DNA of 64,000 nucleotides from Bog-793 sp963761425 (GCA_963761425.1 CAVXGQ010000005.1:496001-560000); one strand, 5' to 3'; counted from the first letter of the stretch, positions 27,894 to 38,552 are shown. The notes: generated by a model not told the origin, from the letters alone. Program-made: numbers and translations.

Positions 27894-29279
27894 GTGCAGG
27901 CCGTCGCTCGACTGCGGGCCACCTACCAGAGCGGCGACACCCGTCCGCTGTCGTGGCGGCGCTTCCAGCTCGGCCGTTTGCGTCGGCTGGTAACCGCCGG
28001 AGAGTCGTTACTCGCGGCGGCCCTCGCCGACGACCTCGGCAAGCCGGCGCACGAGGGCTGGTTGACGGAGCTCGCCTTCATCACCGGGGAGATCGACTAC
28101 GCGACACGACACCTCGCCCGCTGGACACGTCCCCAACGGGTGCGCGTACCGCTCGTGCTGCAGCCCAATCGGGCCCGCATCATCCGGGAACCCCTGGGCG
28201 TGGTGCTGGTCGTCGCCCCCTGGAACTACCCGGTGCAGCTGTCGCTGGCGCCGGCGGTGGGCGCGCTCGCGGCCGGCAATTGCGTGGCGATCAAACCATC
28301 CGAGTTCGCCCCCGCGACCTCGCGCGCCCTCGCGACCCTGGTGGCCGAACACTTTGACGAGGGGGCGGTGGCGGTGATGGAGGGCGGCCCGGAGGTCGTT
28401 CACGCCGCGCTCGAAGCCGGGGTGGACCATCTCTTCTTCAGCGGCGGCGCCGCGGTCGGGCGGCTCGTCATGCAGGCCGCGGCGAGGACGCTGACTCCGG
28501 TGACGCTGGAGCTCGGCGGCAAGAACCCGGTGGTCGTCGCCGCTGACGCCGATCTTGCCGTGACCGCCCGGCGGGTCGCCTGGGGGCGTTTTCTCAACGC
28601 CGGCCAGACCTGTGTGTCGCCCGATTACGTGCTGGTCGAGCGCGCGGTGACGGATGAGTTTCTCGGTGCTCTGAGGACCGCGATCGACGAATTCTTCGGG
28701 ACGGATCCCCGTTCGAGCCCGGACTATGCGCGGATTGTCGATGACCGCCACTTCCACCGGCTCGCCGGCTTGCTCGAAACCCATGGTGGGGAGGTCGTGG
28801 TGGGAGGCACCTTGGATGCGGCGACGCGCTTTGTGGCCCCGACCGTGGTGTGCGACCCGTCGTGGGATTCACCCCTCATGACGGACGAGACCTTCGGTCC
28901 CATCCTGGGAGTCGTCGGCGTGGACAATCTGGAGGAGGCGATCAGCCGTATCGCCGCGCGTCCCGATCCCCTGGCCCTGTACGTCTTCTCGTCCAGCCGG
29001 CGCACGGTACGCGAGGTGATCGCGCGCACCCGTTCAGGCGGGGTGTGCGTGAACGGGACGGTCCTCCAGATCGCCGTGCCGGCGCTGCCCTTCGGCGGGG
29101 TTGGCCGCTCCGGGAACGGCACCTATCACGGGCGGGCTGGTTTCGAGCGGCTGAGCCAGACTCGCGGCATCCTCACCTGTCCACGGCGTTTCGACCTGCC
29201 CGTCGTGTACCCGCCATATCGGCCGGGCAAGACCCGGCTGCTGCGGAAGGTCGTCCGCTGGTCTAGATCGGCTCGCTGA
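27894..29279 (+). CDS. Aldehyde dehydrogenase (class 3-like)
   Basis: The 461-residue NAD(P)-dependent enzyme oxidises an aldehyde to its acid. Visible are PWNYPVQLSLAPAVGALAAG with IKPSE (cofactor binding), FFSGGAAVGR, the general base Glu in TLELGGKNP, the catalytic Cys in LNAGQTCVSPDYVLV and the C-terminal PALPFGGVGRSGNG. The short form (about 460 residues) and the PWNYP block match the class 3/fatty-aldehyde group. A GTG at 27894 is used; the conserved region begins soon after. It is divergent from the MBL-rhodanese gene. The physiological aldehyde is unknown. Confidence 0.9.
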   Translation: MQAVARLRATYQSGDTRPLSWRRFQLGRLRRLVTAGESLLAAALADDLGKPAHEGWLTELAFITGEIDYATRHLARWTRPQRVRVPLVLQPNRARIIREPLGVVLVVAPWNYPVQLSLAPAVGALAAGNCVAIKPSEFAPATSRALATLVAEHFDEGAVAVMEGGPEVVHAALEAGVDHLFFSGGAAVGRLVMQAAARTLTPVTLELGGKNPVVVAADADLAVTARRVAWGRFLNAGQTCVSPDYVLVERAVTDEFLGALRTAIDEFFGTDPRSSPDYARIVDDRHFHRLAGLLETHGGEVVVGGTLDAATRFVAPTVVCDPSWDSPLMTDETFGPILGVVGVDNLEEAISRIAARPDPLALYVFSSSRRTVREVIARTRSGGVCVNGTVLQIAVPALPFGGVGRSGNGTYHGRAGFERLSQTRGILTCPRRFDLPVVYPPYRPGKTRLLRKVVRWSRSAR

Positions 29280-29312
29280 TTCCGCCGGCGCCGGCTGGGG
29301 CCGGCGGCTCGG

Positions 29313-30441
29313 TCAAGGCGTGATCGTGATGGCGCCCGGGATGCTTGCCGTCGTGTTGAGCACCAACTCGACCCAGGTCCGACCGGGCTGGAGCCCGACC
29401 GGCTGCCCGCTCGGGGAGGTGTAAGTGGTCGGCGAGGTGGCCGAGGCGCGGTGCCAGGTGACGCGGAGGTACTCCCCGTTGCGCAGCACGTATCCCGGGC
29501 CGCTGCCGACCGTCTGGCTCTCGACGTCGCCGGACTGGGGCTGCGGATCTTCGTTGTACGGGCCCAGGGTGAAGTGGACGATCTGGACGATGATGTTCGT
29601 CGTCGATACCGGTTGGTTGGTGAGCGCGTCGACGTCGGTCACCCCGGAGTAGGTGTGGATCCACTGGCCCGTGGTGGGATCCCACTTCCAGACGACATTG
29701 GTTCCCTGGGAGAAGTTGATGGCGATCGCCGAAGCCGGCTTGGCCGCGCTCGGCAGGGCCGCGGTGTAGACGAAGATCGGCTGGGGCGCCGATCGGGCTG
29801 GGAAGAGCTTCCAAAGCGTCGAGGTGGACGAGTAGGTGGCGTCGGGCATGGTGCGATCGGGGTTCTGATAGTACGCGCCGTAGTGGACGAATTCGTTGGC
29901 GTTGTCGACGAAGGGCAGCGAAGCGACCGTGTCCTGGTTGGGCTGGATGCCGCCGGCGTAGGCCAGCTCGACATGCGAGAAGACCTGCAGCACGTGCCAG
30001 TCCACCCAGCGGACCGATCGGATCGGCCCGACCTGTTGGGCCTCGTTGCACTGGAAGACGGCGATGTACCGGTAGACGCCACCCTCGGCGGGGGTGTCGT
30101 AGACGACGTCAGCTTCGTTGAGCCCGCTCTGGGGGCGGGCTGCAACCTCGTTACCGATCTTCACGGCGAGGGGCTCGCGTTCGGGGCGCGACGCCACCGG
30201 GTGCGGGCAGATCGGTGAGCGGGCACTTGGTCAAGGGGAGTTTCGGTTGGGTGGTGCGCGGGCCGCCGGAGGCCGGGGTGCCGTGCTCCCCGGTGACGAT
30301 GATCGCCGTCACCCCACCGACAACGACGAGAACGATGATCACGGCCGCGATGATGCGGCCCTTCTTGAGGCTGCGCAGATAGGCACGCCAGCTCATCTGG
30401 CGTCGCCGTGACTTGTGGCGGTGGGCAGGCACGGATTGCAC
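29313..30441 (-). CDS. DUF3048 (YerB-like) membrane-anchored protein, with an apparent frameshift
   Basis: The N-terminal frame (from GTG 30441) encodes a basic start, a single membrane anchor (IIAAVIIVLVVVGGVTAIIV) and the family opening CPLTDLPAPGGVA. The second frame carries on with REPLAVKIGNEVAARPQSG, LNEADVVYDTPAEGGVYRYI, GPIRSVRWVDWHV and the C-terminal GYVLRNGEYLRVTWHRAS. These are DUF3048 features, shared with B. subtilis YerB, whose role is unknown. The shift lies at about 30180-30195 in a GTCGCGCCCCG run, exactly between two conserved blocks. The corrected length is about 375 residues. An alternative start is the ATG near 30396. Confidence 0.8.
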
Positions 30442-30548
30442 GGTAGTGGCTCGACACCTACCGGTGGTGGCAATCGTGTGGCGTCTGTCGACTCATCGCC
30501 GCCGCCGGCGGACGGTGGAGCAGCCTCTGATGGTCCTGGCGAGATCGA

Positions 30549-31664
<1,116 letters not shown>

Positions 31665-31761
31665 CGGGCATCCTTCCTCCAAGCGGACCCTCGCATGCTG
31701 CCAGGGACCTGGGGGTCCGGCAAGCCTCCGGGATGTTCGATCGCGCTCGGCTCCGGGCCGA

Positions 31762-34239
31762 CTACGGCGTGGGGTCGAGCGCTTCGAGAAGGGCCCGGGT
31801 CTCGAGCGAGGGTTCGCCACCGCCCAGGCGTTCCAGGACGCGTTCGAGCTCGACGAACGTCCTTCGCACACCGGCGGCGTCGGCCTGGGCGCTGGCAACC
31901 GCCATGAGGTCGCGGGTGAGGATCTCGGAATTTTCGTCGGCGTGGCGGCCGCGCTCGATCGCCCAGCGGGCGAGGTCGATTCGGTCGGCGGCGAGCGCCA
32001 GCGTGACGAGGTGGTGCGCGCCATCGACGATCTCCGCGGTGATGAGCTCGTCGAACATCTCGGCTCCGAACCACGAGTAACCGGCGGAAACCGCGCCGAG
32101 CACCGGTCCCGTGACGAGCTCCAGGGCGCCGACGAGGAGGGTCTCGGCGACGGGCGGCTCGGCGTGGCCGGCGGAGGCCAGGGCGCGTCGTGCCCGGATG
32201 AGGTCACAGGTGACCGAGGGGTCGAGGGTCACTCCGTCACGCCGACGGACGACAAGGGGCCGCCCGCTGGGTGCGGGCCCGAGGACGGCGCGCGCCGCCG
32301 AGAGGATGTTCTCGAAGCGTGCCGAGCGGGCCGCGCCGGCGGAACGGGCGAAGATCGCCTCGCCGACCGCCTCGGCCGGTGCCGTCCCGTCATGGAGCGC
32401 GAGATAGGCCAGGAGTTCGACGACGCGGGCCGCGTCCCGTGGGCTCGGCTCGCGGCGCAGGCCGACGATGACCGGCTCGGGCCGGAGCATTTGCACCTCG
32501 ACCGGCCCGGCGACCGGAACGGCCTGCAGGCGGGCTCGGTCGGTGGTGAGCCCGCCCCGGATCGGCACCGCCATGGTCGGGCGCCGGGCCTCGGCGAGGA
32601 TCCCCTCGACGAGGTCGAACTGGCCGGCGGATGGCGCGACCGCGGTGAGTTCGATCCCGTAGGGCAAGAGCACCGCGTGATCGGGGTCGACGACCAGCCG
32701 CTCGGTGCCGCGAGAACCGGCGGCGACGATACCGGCGACGGCGGAGGCGGTGGTAAGGACGCTTTCACACTCCGGACCAGCGGCTTCGCGACCGACGACG
32801 ATGAGGGGCTCGCGACGCCACCCGCCGAGGGGGCGGGACCCGCCAGCGGCGCCGTCGGTGGTGAGGTCCTCGAGCGCGGCCGGGGTCGAGGAGTTCAGCT
32901 GGTAGCACTGCTCGTCGGGCGGCGGGGGATCGATGCCGATGAGCTCGATGGAGAGCTCCTCGGCCCAGGGCACCGTGCGCAGTGAGGTGACGATGGCCGC
33001 CAGCGTCCGGTCGACGAGCTCGGCGGTCCCGTCGATCCCGAGTCGCCGACCCGGGCCCACCGCCAGCAGGTAGGAGGCCTGCTCATCGTCGCCGAGCGGC
33101 ACGAGCGGTGGGATGAAACGGCTGCAATCCCCGGACGAGGGCTCGAAGTCGCCGGGCTCGAGCGCCGGGTCGAGCACCCACCAGCGCCCGGCGCGACGGG
33201 CCAGGAAAGGCCAGGGTGCCTCGGGCCGCGAGGCGGCGAGGAGGAGTTCGATGCCGTCGGGGCCGGCTCGTACGAGGCGGATGTCGGGGGGGTCCGCCTC
33301 CTGGTCCCGTACCAGACGCCCGAGGAGGCGATTGGCGAGATCGATCCAGTCGATGAGCGGCGCTTCGGCGAAGGGTTCGAGCGCGGCCCGCGTCCGGCCC
33401 ACCGTTCGTGGCGCGAGGGCGCGGCGCTCTCCCAGGCGCCGCGCGCTCGCACCGGCACGACGGAGATTGCGGACGCGGCGCGCGAGGGCGCAAGTCGTGA
33501 CGATGCCGAGGCCGACGAAGGCGAGCTCGGATAGGCGCCGGTCGAACGGCACGGCCGGCGACGGAGCTTCGACGACGGTCGAGACGGCGACCGCTGTGGA
33601 CGGACGGGCCTGGTTGGGCACCTGGAGACGCCATCCGGGACGCAGTCGCGCCGGATCGAGCATGCGCGTGCCGTCGACCTGGAGGTGACCAAGGTTGAGG
33701 CGGGCGAGGAGGGGCCAGTCGTCGGCGCACCCCGTCGCGCGGTCCGCGACATCAGCGAGGCACTCGGACTTCTCGACGTTGATGGTCGTTCGCCCCCGCC
33801 GGGCCGGGATTTGGTTCGACACCGATCGGGGGGCGGCGTGTGGGGGGGCGGGCGCCGTGGCGACCGGCGGCCGGGCGAGGTGGAACGAACCCGGCGGCGC
33901 CAGGGAGGTTCCGGCGGTCGCCACCAGGATCAGCCCGGCGATCGCCACGGCCCACCGTGCCGACCAGGAGCTGGTGTCGATCGTCTCGTGACGGCGCAGC
34001 GCCCCCCGCACGTCCCGCACCAGGTTCGCCGCCGCCAGAGCCCAGAGGATCGCGACGCCGACAACGGCGAGGTGCGCCCAAGTGGGGACCGACCCGAGGG
34101 CGGCGAGGCTGAGGAGATGGGGGGGCGAAGGGGCGAGGAACCAGAGGCGCGCCAGCGCGAGGGGCACCCCGACGACGAGCACCCCGGCCTTGGCGAGCGC
34201 GGCCAGGCCCGGGCCGAGCGCGGTATGCCGGGCCCTCAT
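31762..34239 (-). CDS. Membrane protein with external LysM and cytoplasmic wHTH-BTAD region
   Basis: The 825-residue protein starts with three membrane helices (KAGVLVVGVPLALARLWFL, HLAVVGVAILWALAAANLV, ARWAVAIAGLILVATAG). A linker and a LysM-like domain follow at about 140-205 (DDWPLLARLNLGHLQVDG, LDPARLRPGWRLQVP). A fourth helix (ELAFVGLGIVTTCALA) comes next, then a long cytoplasmic part. Its end (about 590-825) is a winged-helix region (VVELLAYLALHDGTAPAEAV) followed by a BTAD helical repeat (RARRALASAGHAEPP onward, FVELERVLERLGGGEP), as in SARP regulators. The LysM domain would lie outside if the N-terminus is inside. ATG 34239 overlaps the upstream stop. Peptidoglycan sensing linked to gene control is an inference. 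Confidence 0.75.
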   Translation of the reverse strand: MRARHTALGPGLAALAKAGVLVVGVPLALARLWFLAPSPPHLLSLAALGSVPTWAHLAVVGVAILWALAAANLVRDVRGALRRHETIDTSSWSARWAVAIAGLILVATAGTSLAPPGSFHLARPPVATAPAPPHAAPRSVSNQIPARRGRTTINVEKSECLADVADRATGCADDWPLLARLNLGHLQVDGTRMLDPARLRPGWRLQVPNQARPSTAVAVSTVVEAPSPAVPFDRRLSELAFVGLGIVTTCALARRVRNLRRAGASARRLGERRALAPRTVGRTRAALEPFAEAPLIDWIDLANRLLGRLVRDQEADPPDIRLVRAGPDGIELLLAASRPEAPWPFLARRAGRWWVLDPALEPGDFEPSSGDCSRFIPPLVPLGDDEQASYLLAVGPGRRLGIDGTAELVDRTLAAIVTSLRTVPWAEELSIELIGIDPPPPDEQCYQLNSSTPAALEDLTTDGAAGGSRPLGGWRREPLIVVGREAAGPECESVLTTASAVAGIVAAGSRGTERLVVDPDHAVLLPYGIELTAVAPSAGQFDLVEGILAEARRPTMAVPIRGGLTTDRARLQAVPVAGPVEVQMLRPEPVIVGLRREPSPRDAARVVELLAYLALHDGTAPAEAVGEAIFARSAGAARSARFENILSAARAVLGPAPSGRPLVVRRRDGVTLDPSVTCDLIRARRALASAGHAEPPVAETLLVGALELVTGPVLGAVSAGYSWFGAEMFDELITAEIVDGAHHLVTLALAADRIDLARWAIERGRHADENSEILTRDLMAVASAQADAAGVRRTFVELERVLERLGGGEPSLETRALLEALDPTP

Positions 34240-35006
34240 GTCGTAGTCCGGGCCGCGGCATCGCCCGACGGAACCTGCACGTCGAGGGTGTAGGCGACCG
34301 ACCCGCGCTGGTCGGGTCGGAGCGCGATCGAGACCGTGCAGGAGCTGGGATGCCCGGCCACGACGAGGGATATCCCGTGGGTTCCGGTTCCGCTGACCGT
34401 GACGGACCCGCATCTGAGTGACATCTCGAGTGCTCCACCACCGCTCCAGGTGGCGCGTACCGCGGCGAGCCCGCTCGACGACGTGAAGGGAAAGGAGGTG
34501 GCCACGTCATCGGGATACTGCAGCGTGCCGGACAGACCCGGCGTCTCCGCCGGGGTGGAGACGGGACGGGCCGGGGCTGGTAGGTGCGGAACCGAGGTGC
34601 TCGGACCGGGCTCGTCCGGGGTCGAGGCGACCGTGACCGGAACGGTCGGTTGGACCACGACCGTCGGCACGGTCTCTGAGCTGCTCGGTTTGGGAGTTGT
34701 GGGGAGTTGATCGTGCACCGTGTCGGTTCGTGCCAGTCGTGTTGTCGCGGTGGTGGTCAGGGTCGTGCGCTCGAGGGTCGTCGTCGTCCCGGTACTTCGA
34801 CGTTGCGGTTCGACCGAGGCTCGAGCCACGAGCGCCAGCGCGGTCGTGACCGTCAGGCCGAGCGCGACCCAGCCGACGAGGTCGCGCCGCCGGCGCGAGG
34901 CCGCGGTCTTCGAGGGCGAAGACGGGCCCGACGGCTCTGGTTCACCGGGGCGACAACCAGTCGGTTCGCCCCGTCGGGGATGGTCCGTCTCCCGCGGGAT
35001 CGGCAT
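34236..35006 (-). CDS. Membrane-anchored Thr-rich protein with external beta domain
   Basis: The 256-residue product has a cytoplasmic head with basic RRRRDLVG and a single anchor helix (WVALGLTVTTALALVA). A long Thr/Pro/Ser/Val-rich linker of about 90 residues spans about 65-155, long enough to cross the cell wall. A C-terminal domain of about 95 residues contains GGALEMSLRCGSVTV and HPSSCTVSIALRPDQ, whose two Cys could form a disulfide. I do not recognise the domain. Its stop overlaps the ATG of the LysM/BTAD gene, so the two proteins are made together and may act as a complex in the envelope. Confidence 0.7.
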   Translation of the reverse strand: MPIPRETDHPRRGEPTGCRPGEPEPSGPSSPSKTAASRRRRDLVGWVALGLTVTTALALVARASVEPQRRSTGTTTTLERTTLTTTATTRLARTDTVHDQLPTTPKPSSSETVPTVVVQPTVPVTVASTPDEPGPSTSVPHLPAPARPVSTPAETPGLSGTLQYPDDVATSFPFTSSSGLAAVRATWSGGGALEMSLRCGSVTVSGTGTHGISLVVAGHPSSCTVSIALRPDQRGSVAYTLDVQVPSGDAAARTTT

Positions 35007-35217
35007 GCTCCACCTTCGAGCGGTTAAGGGTCCTCACCAGGGCGCGGACCAGCCGTCACGTTGGACCATCGGGTTCCCGTTGCACCTCCCGTCGGTGGAC
35101 GCGAGGAGCGGACGGCGGGAACAACCTCGAGGCTGTGGTTGTTGACGGCTACCAGAGGCCAGTCGTCCGGTGGTGGGGATCCAGCGGATCGAGGTCCGAT
35201 CACCTCGGGGAGGCAGC

Positions 35218-36183
35218 GTGCCGGCAGTGACGGTTGACGATCTGCTCGTTTTGCCGCGTCTCGACCTGGTCGACGTCGCGACGAGCGTGGAGCGCCCGGT
35301 ACGGACGGTCACGGTGGCCCCGCGGGGTTTGGAAGGGGAGGGCTTCCCGGTCCGCCGTGCCTTCGCGGGCGTCCCGCAGGCGGAGCTCGATCCGTTCATC
35401 CACATGGACCAGATGGGCGAGGTCGAATACGCGCCGGGCGAGGCGAAGGGGACACCCTGGCATCCCCACCGGGGATTCGAGACCGTTACCTACATGATCG
35501 ACGGGACCTTCCGCCACCGTGACTCGCAGGGCGGTGGAGGCCTGATCACGAATGGTGACACCCAATGGATGACGGCGGGCGCCGGGATCCTCCACATCGA
35601 GGCCCCGCCCGAGGAGCTGGTGGCGGCCGGAGGGCTGTTCCACGGTGTTCAGCTGTGGGTCAATCTGCCGTCGGCGGACAAATGGATCCCACCCAAGTAT
35701 CAGGACATCGGCCGCGGCAACGTCGCTCTGGTCGCATCTCCCGACGGCGGCGCGCTGATCCGGATCATCGCGGGCGAGATCGGTGGCCACCGCGGACCGG
35801 GGTCAACCCATACGCCGATCAGCTTCGTGCACGCCACGGTGGAGCCGGGAGCGGCCCTTCGGCTCCCCTGGCAGCCGCGCTTTAACGCCCTGGTCTACGT
35901 GCTGTCGGGGAGGGGCACCGCCTCGCGGGCCCGTCGACCGATCCAAGCCGGTGAGCTCGCGGTCTTCGGACCCGGCCACTATCTCGAGATCGCCGCGGAC
36001 CACGGCCAGGACGGGCGCAGCCCCAAGTTGGAGATCCTGGTGCTCGGTGGTGCGCCGATCGGCGAGCCGGTTGCCTGGTACGGACCGTTCGTCATGAACA
36101 ACGATGCCGAGATCAAGCAGGCCTTCGAGGACTACCGGCACGGCCGCCTGGGCCAGATCCCCGCGGAGCCGTCCGGCGGCTGA
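35218..36183 (+). CDS. Pirin-family cupin protein
   Basis: The 321-residue bicupin has the pirin N-terminal domain with metal ligands in GTPWHPHRGFETVTYMIDG and the paired His in FRHRDSQGG, and the block QWMTAGAGILHIEAP. A second cupin (SFVHATVEPGAALRLPWQP, GPGHYLEIAAD) and the pirin end motif PVAWYGPFVMNNDAEIKQAF follow. Pirins are iron proteins; some act as quercetinases, others as regulators. GTG 35218 is preferred because GGGGAGG precedes it; the longer frame adds 16 poorly conserved residues. It is divergent from the LysM/BTAD operon. Confidence 0.9.
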   Translation: MPAVTVDDLLVLPRLDLVDVATSVERPVRTVTVAPRGLEGEGFPVRRAFAGVPQAELDPFIHMDQMGEVEYAPGEAKGTPWHPHRGFETVTYMIDGTFRHRDSQGGGGLITNGDTQWMTAGAGILHIEAPPEELVAAGGLFHGVQLWVNLPSADKWIPPKYQDIGRGNVALVASPDGGALIRIIAGEIGGHRGPGSTHTPISFVHATVEPGAALRLPWQPRFNALVYVLSGRGTASRARRPIQAGELAVFGPGHYLEIAADHGQDGRSPKLEILVLGGAPIGEPVAWYGPFVMNNDAEIKQAFEDYRHGRLGQIPAEPSGG

Positions 36184-36203
36184 CCCGGGCGAGCGGTCGC
36201 GGA

Positions 36204-37235
36204 CTAATCGAGGAAGATGTTCGCGACCTGGTCGATGAGATCCCGCGGGACGTGCTTTATCTCGTCGATCGCTTGAGCGAACGTCACGCGCTCGATCTTC
36301 TGGGCGTGCAAGGCAACCATCGAGCCGAACGCCGCATCATGGGCCGCGTCGACGGCGGCGACGCCGAAGCGGGTCGCCAACACGCGGTCGAACGCCGTCG
36401 GCGATCCACCGCGTTGCAGGTGGCCGAGGATGGTGACCCGGGATTCAAAGCCTGTCCGGGCTGCGATCTCGCGGGCGACGATCGCGCTGATGCCGCCGAG
36501 CCGTTCGTGGTCGAAGCGGTCAATTTCGGCCCGCGGGACGTCGATCGTGCCCTGAACGGGTTTGGCGCCTTCGGCGATGGCGACGACCGAGGCGAACCGA
36601 CCCTTGGCGTGGCGGCGAACCAGGTGTTCGCAAATCTCCGCGATGTCGAAGGGTTCCTCCGGAGCGACCACGACCGCGGCCCCGCCTCCCAGACCGGCAT
36701 AGACCGCGATCCAACCGGCTTCGCGCCCCATCACCTCGCAGACGATCACCCGGTCGTGGGACTCCGCGGTCGTGCGGAGGCGATCGATGGCGTCGACCGC
36801 GATCTGGACCGCCGTGTCGAAACCGATCGTCGAGTCGGTCGCGTTGATGTCGTTGTCGATCGTCTTGGGAATACCGACGACCGGTATCCCGAGGTTGGAC
36901 ACTTCCACCGCGATGCGCAGCGAGCCCTCGCCGCCGATGGCGACCAGCGCGTCGATGTGCCGGTGGGCAAGGGTCGTTGCGATGCGCTCGGCGTCAGTTG
37001 CCGACTTGAACGGGTTAAACCGTGACGTGGCAAGGATCGTCCCGCCTCGCGGGAGGATCCCGTGGCACACCATGACGTCGAGCGGCATGGCGTCGTCCTC
37101 GACGACTCCTTGCCAGCCGTTTTGGAACCCGAGGATGTCGTCCGAGTAGGTGACCGAGGCGCGACGAACGATGGCCCGGATGGCCGCGTTGAGACCGGGG
37201 CAGTCGCCACCGCCGGTAAGGACTCCTAGACGCAC
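36204..37235 (-). CDS. pfkA: 6-phosphofructokinase, ATP- or PPi-dependent
   Basis: This enzyme phosphorylates fructose 6-phosphate in glycolysis. The 343-residue product shows RLGVLTGGGDCPGLNAAIRA, the nucleotide site VAIGGEGSLRIA, the catalytic GIPKTIDNDINATDSTIGFD (proton-accepting Asp in TIDND), VCEVMGREAGWIAVYAGLG and RVTILGHLQRGGSPTAFDR. The position equal to E. coli Gly104 is Gly (GGEGS), but the position equal to Gly124 is Lys (PKTIDND), a mix found in actinobacterial enzymes of both ATP and PPi type, so the donor is undecided. GTG 37235 is preceded by GGAGG. Confidence 0.9.
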   Translation of the reverse strand: MRLGVLTGGGDCPGLNAAIRAIVRRASVTYSDDILGFQNGWQGVVEDDAMPLDVMVCHGILPRGGTILATSRFNPFKSATDAERIATTLAHRHIDALVAIGGEGSLRIAVEVSNLGIPVVGIPKTIDNDINATDSTIGFDTAVQIAVDAIDRLRTTAESHDRVIVCEVMGREAGWIAVYAGLGGGAAVVVAPEEPFDIAEICEHLVRRHAKGRFASVVAIAEGAKPVQGTIDVPRAEIDRFDHERLGGISAIVAREIAARTGFESRVTILGHLQRGGSPTAFDRVLATRFGVAAVDAAHDAAFGSMVALHAQKIERVTFAQAIDEIKHVPRDLIDQVANIFLD

Positions 37236-37509
37236 TACTCCGCAACCTCCAACACAAGGATCCACAGACGTACCGCGATGAGCCGCCAACCACCGCAGGT
37301 TCGTCTGCTGACAACCTTACTAGTCGGCGGGGCACCGCTGGCGCCCGGACGAAGTGACGAGTCGGCCTTGCTGCGCCGGGCAAACAGAGCCCGGCATTGC
37401 CCCGGTACGATCGGGACGGTCGCTCGGCGCGGGGTGCCGGGCAGATGAGGGCGGTTTGAACACGCTGGCAGGCGGCCGGGTCAGGGTAGGGGAGCGAAGC
37501 GGGCAGAGG

Positions 37510-38304
37510 ATGTCATCGACGGAGGTCACCCTGGCGCTCGCGGTCTTTGTGGCGAGCTCGGTCGAGACGGTGGAGGCCCTGACGATCGTGCTCGCCACGG
37601 GGGCCACGCGAGGTTGGCGCTCGGCGATCGAAGGCAGCGTGGCGGGGATCGGGCTTCTCGCGGTGCTCGTTGCGGCGGTGGGCCTGCCGCTGGTGCGCTA
37701 CGTGCCGATCGCGACGCTCCGGGTGGTCATCGGCGCCCTGCTTCTTGTGCTCGGCCTGTCCTGGCTCCGTCAGGCGATCCTGCGGGCGAGCGGGCATCGC
37801 GCCCAGCACGACGAGGACCAGATCTACGCCACCACGGTGGCCAAGCTGCAGGACCACTCCGGACCCGGCGGGCCGGCTGCCCCGCGGCGGGACGCACTCG
37901 GATTCGTCGTCTCGTTCAAGGCGGTCCTTCTCGAGGGGATGGAGGTGGTGCTCATCGTGCTCAGCCTGGGCGTGAGTGCGCACCGTCTCGGTCTCGCGGC
38001 GGCGTCGGCCGCGCTCGCGGTGATCCTCGTCGGGTCGGCCGGCGTAGCCGTCGCGCGGCAGCTCTCGGCCGTCCCGGAGAACATTTTGAAGATGGCGGTC
38101 GGCATCATGCTGACGAGTTTCGGCGTGTTCTGGGTCGCCGAGGGGATGGGTCTGCACTGGCCGGGAAGCGACCTCGCGGTGCCCGTCCTCGTGGCCGGGT
38201 TCGTCGGCGTGAGCGGGGTCGCGGTGACGTGGATGCGTGCACTCCGACGGGTGTCGCCACAGGGCATGGCCGCCGTGTCGGATCGCGGGGGCGTCGGTCG
38301 ATGA
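37510..38304 (+). CDS. COG4280-type multispanning membrane protein
   Basis: The 264-residue product has about seven hydrophobic helices. The first, LALAVFVASSVETVEALTIV, contains an ExxE-like pair inside the membrane (VETVEAL). A later helix, VVSFKAVLLEGMEVVLIVLSL, holds a matching EGMEV motif. Two half-repeats, each with paired Glu in the membrane, resemble cation-handling families with repeated acidic motifs. I recall the COG4280 group of uncharacterised membrane proteins having this form. A His/Asp-rich loop (RAQHDEDQIYAT) lies between the halves. The stop overlaps the next gene's start. A metal or cation transport role is an inference. Confidence 0.75.
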   Translation: MSSTEVTLALAVFVASSVETVEALTIVLATGATRGWRSAIEGSVAGIGLLAVLVAAVGLPLVRYVPIATLRVVIGALLLVLGLSWLRQAILRASGHRAQHDEDQIYATTVAKLQDHSGPGGPAAPRRDALGFVVSFKAVLLEGMEVVLIVLSLGVSAHRLGLAAASAALAVILVGSAGVAVARQLSAVPENILKMAVGIMLTSFGVFWVAEGMGLHWPGSDLAVPVLVAGFVGVSGVAVTWMRALRRVSPQGMAAVSDRGGVGR

Positions 38305-38552
38305 GGGACCGTGTCCTGCGGGGAGTCAGGGCCTTTGGCCGGTTTTGGTGGAACTTTCTCATTGGCGACACGCCGGAACTGTTCGTCGGAACGCTTCTCG
38401 TGGTGGGGGCGGCCTGCCTTCTCCGACACGACCGGGCCGTGGGGCTAACAGTGGTCGTACTCCTCACCGTGCTGTTCTTGCTGGCGAGCACCTACCGGGG
38501 GCGCAGCGCTTCGATCTCCCAGCAGGGCGTCGGGGAGGACCGTGCCCGCTGA
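38301..38552 (+). CDS. Small two-helix membrane protein, partner of the COG4280-type protein
   Basis: The 83-residue product starts MRDRVLRGVRAFGRFWWNFL, then has two hydrophobic stretches: DTPELFVGTLLVVGAACLL and VGLTVVVLLTVLFLLAS. A short polar tail follows. The ATGA overlap with the upstream gene indicates translational coupling, so it is probably a subunit of the same membrane system. No family is recognised. Confidence 0.7.
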   Translation: MRDRVLRGVRAFGRFWWNFLIGDTPELFVGTLLVVGAACLLRHDRAVGLTVVVLLTVLFLLASTYRGRSASISQQGVGEDRAR

